Source: an uncultured Streptococcus sp. (lineage in GTDB: Bacteria > Bacillota > Bacilli > Lactobacillales > Streptococcaceae). From it: a stretch of 8,876 nt of DNA. The notes beneath the pieces are model-generated. The model was not told the DNA's origin, did no database searches, and worked only from the letters and a program-made list of their open reading frames with translations. Location of the stretch: positions 1-8,876 of the forward strand of contig CABPWC010000062.1 in assembly GCA_902461025.1 (NCBI GenBank), read 5' to 3'. Below are positions 6,488-8,876 of the stretch, in pieces (the stretch's first letter is position 1; each line of letters opens with the position of its first letter). The position numbers were made by a program, and so were the translations under genes.

Positions 6488-7063
6488 TTGGAATTAGAAG
6501 TATTTGCTGGGCAAGAAAAAAGTGAACTATCTATGATTGAGGTGGCTCGTGCCATCTTGGAACAACGTGGTCGCGATCACGAGATGCATTTTAGCGATTT
6601 GGTCAATGAAATCCAAAACTATCTTGGTACCTCTAATAGCGATATTCGCGAAGCACTACCTTTGTTCTATACAGAGTTGAATTTTGATGGTAGCTTCATC
6701 TCTCTTGGAGATAACAAATGGGGCCTTCGTTCATGGTATGGAGTAGATGAAATTGACGAAGAAATCATTGCTCTTGAAGAAAGTGACGATGAAGAAGTAG
6801 CACCTAAGGCTAAGAAAAAACGTGTTAATGCCTTTATGGATGGAGATACGGATGCCATTGACTACGGTGCAGATGATCCAGAGGATGAAGATGCCTACGA
6901 AGAAGATCCAGCTCTTTCTTATGATGATGAAAATCCAGACGATGAGAAGAACGAAGTAGAAGCCTACGACGCCGAAATCAACGAAATCGCACCAGATGAT
7001 CTTGGGGAAGATGTTGATCTTGTTGAAGAAGATGACGAAGATTCTGAGGAAGAAGAAGAATAA
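6488..7063 (+). CDS. rpoE: DNA-directed RNA polymerase delta subunit
   Basis: Delta factor, a Gram-positive accessory subunit of RNA polymerase that speeds enzyme recycling and makes initiation more sensitive to the starting nucleotide; 191 residues. The folded HARE-HTH domain covers about residues 14-81 (MIEVARAIL, then FYTELNFDGSFISLG, then NKWGLRSWYG). A disordered tail follows. It opens with a basic tract KAKKKR (107-112), matching the lysine tract described in B. subtilis delta, and then becomes overwhelmingly Asp/Glu, ending in SEEEEE. I chose TTG at 6488 because GAGGAG (6475-6480) lies seven bases upstream and the protein then begins MELEVFAGQEKS, as I recall for the pneumococcal protein. 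The in-frame ATG at 6473 overlaps that ribosome binding site and has none of its own. It has its own promoter and terminator. pyrG lies directly downstream, an arrangement widely conserved in Firmicutes. Confidence 0.95.
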   Translation: MELEVFAGQEKSELSMIEVARAILEQRGRDHEMHFSDLVNEIQNYLGTSNSDIREALPLFYTELNFDGSFISLGDNKWGLRSWYGVDEIDEEIIALEESDDEEVAPKAKKKRVNAFMDGDTDAIDYGADDPEDEDAYEEDPALSYDDENPDDEKNEVEAYDAEINEIAPDDLGEDVDLVEEDDEDSEEEEE

Positions 7064-7067
7064 TACC

Positions 7068-7101
7068 AAACAACAAGGAAATCTCCTTGTTGTTTTCTTT
7101 T
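7068..7101 (+). terminator. Intrinsic terminator of rpoE
   Basis: A 12-bp stem, AAACAACAAGGA (7068-7079) and TCCTTGTTGTTT (7084-7095), has a 4-base loop AATC and runs into a T-rich tail interrupted by one C (to 7101). It separates rpoE from pyrG despite their conserved adjacency. The A-rich left flank could give weak termination from the other strand. Confidence 0.93.
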
Positions 7102-7137
7102 CTGCAGTAGAACTATAAATCTAGTAAAGAATGACAT

Positions 7138-7166
7138 TTGACAAATGTACCAAATTGAGGTAAGAT
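7138..7166 (+). promoter_or_regulatory. Promoter of pyrG
   Basis: A perfect -35 TTGACA (7138-7143), a 17-base spacer and -10 TAAGAT (7161-7166, four of six consensus). The start falls at the G-run 7174-7176, seven to eight bases past the -10. The first transcribed bases would then be GGGC, which is the sequence required for the CTP-sensing mechanism described for the leader that follows. Confidence 0.85.
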
Positions 7167-7173
7167 ATTGTTC

Positions 7174-7230
7174 GGGCACCTCTTTTAGAGGTCGGAGCTC
7201 CCTAGTTATTAGGGAGCTATTTTTGTTTTT
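7174..7230 (+). promoter_or_regulatory. pyrG leader attenuator (CTP-responsive, reiterative-transcription type)
   Basis: The expected transcript starts GGGC (7174-7177). A small hairpin follows: ACCTCT (7178-7183), loop TTT, AGAGGT (7187-7192). Then comes a strong terminator with a perfect 9-bp stem, AGCTCCCTA (7196-7204) and TAGGGAGCT (7210-7218), loop GTTAT, and a T-rich tail (7220-7230) broken by one G. In B. subtilis pyrG, low CTP makes polymerase stall before the first C and add extra G's; this G-run pairs with a C/U-rich part of the terminator's left arm and blocks termination. All needed parts are visible here: initial GGGC, a CTCCCT target (7199-7203 plus neighbours), a terminator ahead of the gene and no protein-binding site needed. 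The match in layout is seen; the mechanism in this organism is inferred from the family. Confidence 0.85.
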
Positions 7231-7270
7231 CCGGGAACTTTTATCTTGGATTGTAGTATTTGATGAAGAT

Positions 7271-7302
7271 CTTGTTTCCAATCTCCCCTTCTAGGAAACA
7301 GG
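7271..7302 (+). other. Second hairpin in the pyrG leader, after the attenuator
   Basis: CTTGTTTCC (7271-7279) pairs with GGAAACAGG (7294-7302) over nine positions, one of them a G-T wobble. The 14-base loop is C/T-rich, with CTCCCC at 7283-7288. Only a broken T-run follows (TTTTGAG), so termination is unlikely. It ends 18 bases before the pyrG ribosome binding site. The rest of 7231-7330 shows nothing recognisable. Its role is unknown; it could protect the mRNA or its C-rich loop could contact a G-run. Confidence 0.45.
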
Positions 7303-7330
7303 GTTTTGAGCATTTTAGAAAGAGGAATCT

Positions 7331-8876
7331 ATGTCTACGAAATATATTTTTGTAACTGGTGGTGTGGTGTCGTCTATTGGGAAAGGGATCGTTGCGGCGA
7401 GCCTAGGGCGTCTTCTGAAAAATCGTGGTTTGAAGGTAACCATCCAAAAATTTGACCCTTATATCAATATTGACCCAGGAACCATGAGCCCTTACCAGCA
7501 CGGGGAAGTCTTTGTAACAGATGATGGGGCTGAGACAGATTTGGACTTGGGTCACTATGAACGTTTTATTGATATCAATCTCAACAAATACTCAAATGTG
7601 ACAACTGGTAAAATCTACAGTGAAGTTCTTCGCAAGGAACGTCGTGGAGAGTACCTCGGTGCAACTGTCCAAGTTATTCCTCATATTACAGATGCCTTGA
7701 AAGAAAAAATCAAGCGTGCTGCTCTAACGACGGACTCTGATGTTATTATTACAGAGGTTGGGGGAACAGTCGGCGATATTGAATCCCTTCCATTCTTAGA
7801 GGCGCTCCGTCAGATGAAGTCTGATGTCGGAGCAGAAAATGTCATGTATATCCATACAACCTTGCTTCCTTACCTCAAGGCAGCTGGTGAAATGAAGACA
7901 AAACCAACTCAACACTCTGTCAAAGAATTGCGTGGTTTGGGAATTCAACCAAATATGTTGGTCATCCGTACAGAAAAGCCGGCTGGACAAGGAATTAAAA
8001 ATAAGTTAGCCCAGTTCTGTGATGTGGCACCAGAAGCAGTGATTGAGTCATTGGATGTGGATCATCTTTACCAAATCCCACTTAATCTGCAGGCACAAGG
8101 CATGGATCAAATCGTCTGTGACCATTTGAAAATTGATGCACCTGCAGCAGATATGACAGAGTGGTCAGCTATGGTTGACAAGGTCATGAACCTCAAAAAA
8201 CAAATCAAGATTGCTCTTGTTGGTAAGTATGTCGAGTTACAAGACGCCTATATCTCAGTTGTCGAAGCTTTGAAGCACTCTGGGTATGCTAATGATGCAG
8301 AAGTGAAAATCAATTGGATCAATGCGAACGATGTGACAGCTGACAATGTAGCGGAACTCCTCTCTGACGCTGATGGTATTATCGTACCAGGTGGTTTCGG
8401 TCAACGTGGGACAGAAGGTAAGATTGAAGCCATTCGCTATGCTCGTGAAAATGATGTACCAATGCTGGGAGTCTGCTTGGGAATGCAGTTAACCTGTATC
8501 GAGTTTGCCCGTCATGTTTTAGGACTTGAAGGAGCTAATTCCCCAGAGCTTGATTCTGATACCAAATATCCTATCATTGACATTATGAGAGATCAGATTG
8601 ATGTTGAGGATATGGGTGGAACCCTTCGTTTAGGGCTTTATCCGTCTAAGCTAAAACGTGGCTCTAAGGCGGCTGCAGCTTATCATAATAAAGAAGTGGT
8701 GCAACGTCGTCACCGTCACCGTTATGAGTTTAATAATGCCTTTCGTGAGCAGTTTGAAGGTGCAGGCTTTGTCTTTTCAGGAGTGTCACCAGACAACCGC
8801 TTGGTCGAAATTGTTGAGATTCCAGAAAACAAATTCTTTGTGGCTTGTCAGTACCATCCAGAGCTTTCAAGTCGTC
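7331..8876 (+). CDS. pyrG: CTP synthase, glutamine-hydrolysing (3' end outside window)
   Basis: Makes CTP from UTP, ATP and glutamine, the last step of de novo pyrimidine nucleotide synthesis, in the cytoplasm as a tetramer. 515 codons are visible; the streptococcal protein as I recall it has about 535, so some 20 residues are cut off by the window. The N-terminal synthase (amidoligase) domain has the P-loop GGVVSSIGKG (10-19, K18), the metal-binding D72 in TDLDLGHYERF, and E142 in TEVGGTVGDIES. The C-terminal class I glutamine amidotransferase domain starts near 290 and has the PGGFGQRG oxyanion segment, nucleophile C382 in GVCLGMQ, and H509 and E511 in YHPELSS, so the catalytic triad is complete. 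The ATG at 7331 has AGAGGA (7321-7326) four bases upstream, slightly close but workable. Expression should follow CTP level through the leader attenuator. It follows rpoE, as in many Firmicutes. Confidence 0.97.
   Translation, partial: MSTKYIFVTGGVVSSIGKGIVAASLGRLLKNRGLKVTIQKFDPYINIDPGTMSPYQHGEVFVTDDGAETDLDLGHYERFIDINLNKYSNVTTGKIYSEVLRKERRGEYLGATVQVIPHITDALKEKIKRAALTTDSDVIITEVGGTVGDIESLPFLEALRQMKSDVGAENVMYIHTTLLPYLKAAGEMKTKPTQHSVKELRGLGIQPNMLVIRTEKPAGQGIKNKLAQFCDVAPEAVIESLDVDHLYQIPLNLQAQGMDQIVCDHLKIDAPAADMTEWSAMVDKVMNLKKQIKIALVGKYVELQDAYISVVEALKHSGYANDAEVKINWINANDVTADNVAELLSDADGIIVPGGFGQRGTEGKIEAIRYARENDVPMLGVCLGMQLTCIEFARHVLGLEGANSPELDSDTKYPIIDIMRDQIDVEDMGGTLRLGLYPSKLKRGSKAAAAYHNKEVVQRRHRHRYEFNNAFREQFEGAGFVFSGVSPDNRLVEIVEIPENKFFVACQYHPELSSR

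Noticed and set aside
4131..7130. TTAGTAG/CTAGTA-like words near natA, rpoE (6460-6466) and pyrG (7121-7126) as a shared regulatory motif
   Set aside because: The words are short, AT-rich and not placed consistently relative to the promoters; only the paired arrangement at the exporter promoter was kept.
6731..7281. Two minus-strand open frames (6731-7069 and 6964-7281) opposite the rpoE tail
   Set aside because: Their Phe/Ile-rich or Ser-run sequences simply mirror the GAA/GAC repeats of the acidic tail; one also runs through the rpoE terminator and the pyrG attenuator.
1..8876. tRNA, rRNA, CRISPR arrays, insertion sequences, BOX/RUP-type repeats, phage or defence genes
   Set aside because: Looked for across the window; coding is nearly continuous housekeeping sequence and the gaps (76 to 267 bases) are accounted for by promoters, leaders and terminators.

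Overview
The window is a stretch of core chromosome from a low-GC Firmicute, almost certainly a Streptococcus of the mitis/oralis/pneumoniae group. The visible PheS, PheT, delta (RpoE) and PyrG proteins read as near-identical to my memory of the pneumococcal proteins. The housekeeping genes use CGT and ATC codons heavily, and every gene lies on the + strand behind a Gram-positive type Shine-Dalgarno or translational coupling. The species cannot be fixed from memory alone.

Layout: (1) 1-4027 is a phenylalanyl-tRNA synthetase unit: pheS (missing only about four N-terminal residues at the window edge), a small GNAT acetyltransferase gene that overlaps pheS by one base, and pheT. It closes with a strong intrinsic terminator (4032-4060). 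(2) 4167-6348 is a separate two-gene ABC-2 exporter unit of the NatA/NatB (YhaQ/YhaP-like) kind. It has its own promoter, with short inverted repeats around it, a 4-base ATGA overlap between the genes and a perfect 10-bp terminator stem. (3) 6386-7101 is a monocistronic rpoE unit (RNA polymerase delta subunit) with a near-consensus promoter, a leader hairpin, a TTG start and its own terminator. (4) 7138 to the right edge is pyrG (CTP synthase; its last ~20 codons are outside the window). It is preceded by a promoter, a transcript start region reading GGGC and a textbook attenuator. That arrangement matches the CTP-sensing reiterative-transcription mechanism known from Bacillus subtilis and Lactococcus pyrG.

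Functionally this is translation (PheRS), transcription (delta) and nucleotide supply (CTP synthase), with an exporter of unknown substrate and an acetyltransferase of unknown substrate placed among them. I see no mobile element, CRISPR array, rRNA, tRNA, phage gene or defence system. The most informative non-coding structure is the pyrG leader. The least explained items are the GNAT gene inside the pheS-pheT operon and the inverted repeats around the exporter promoter.
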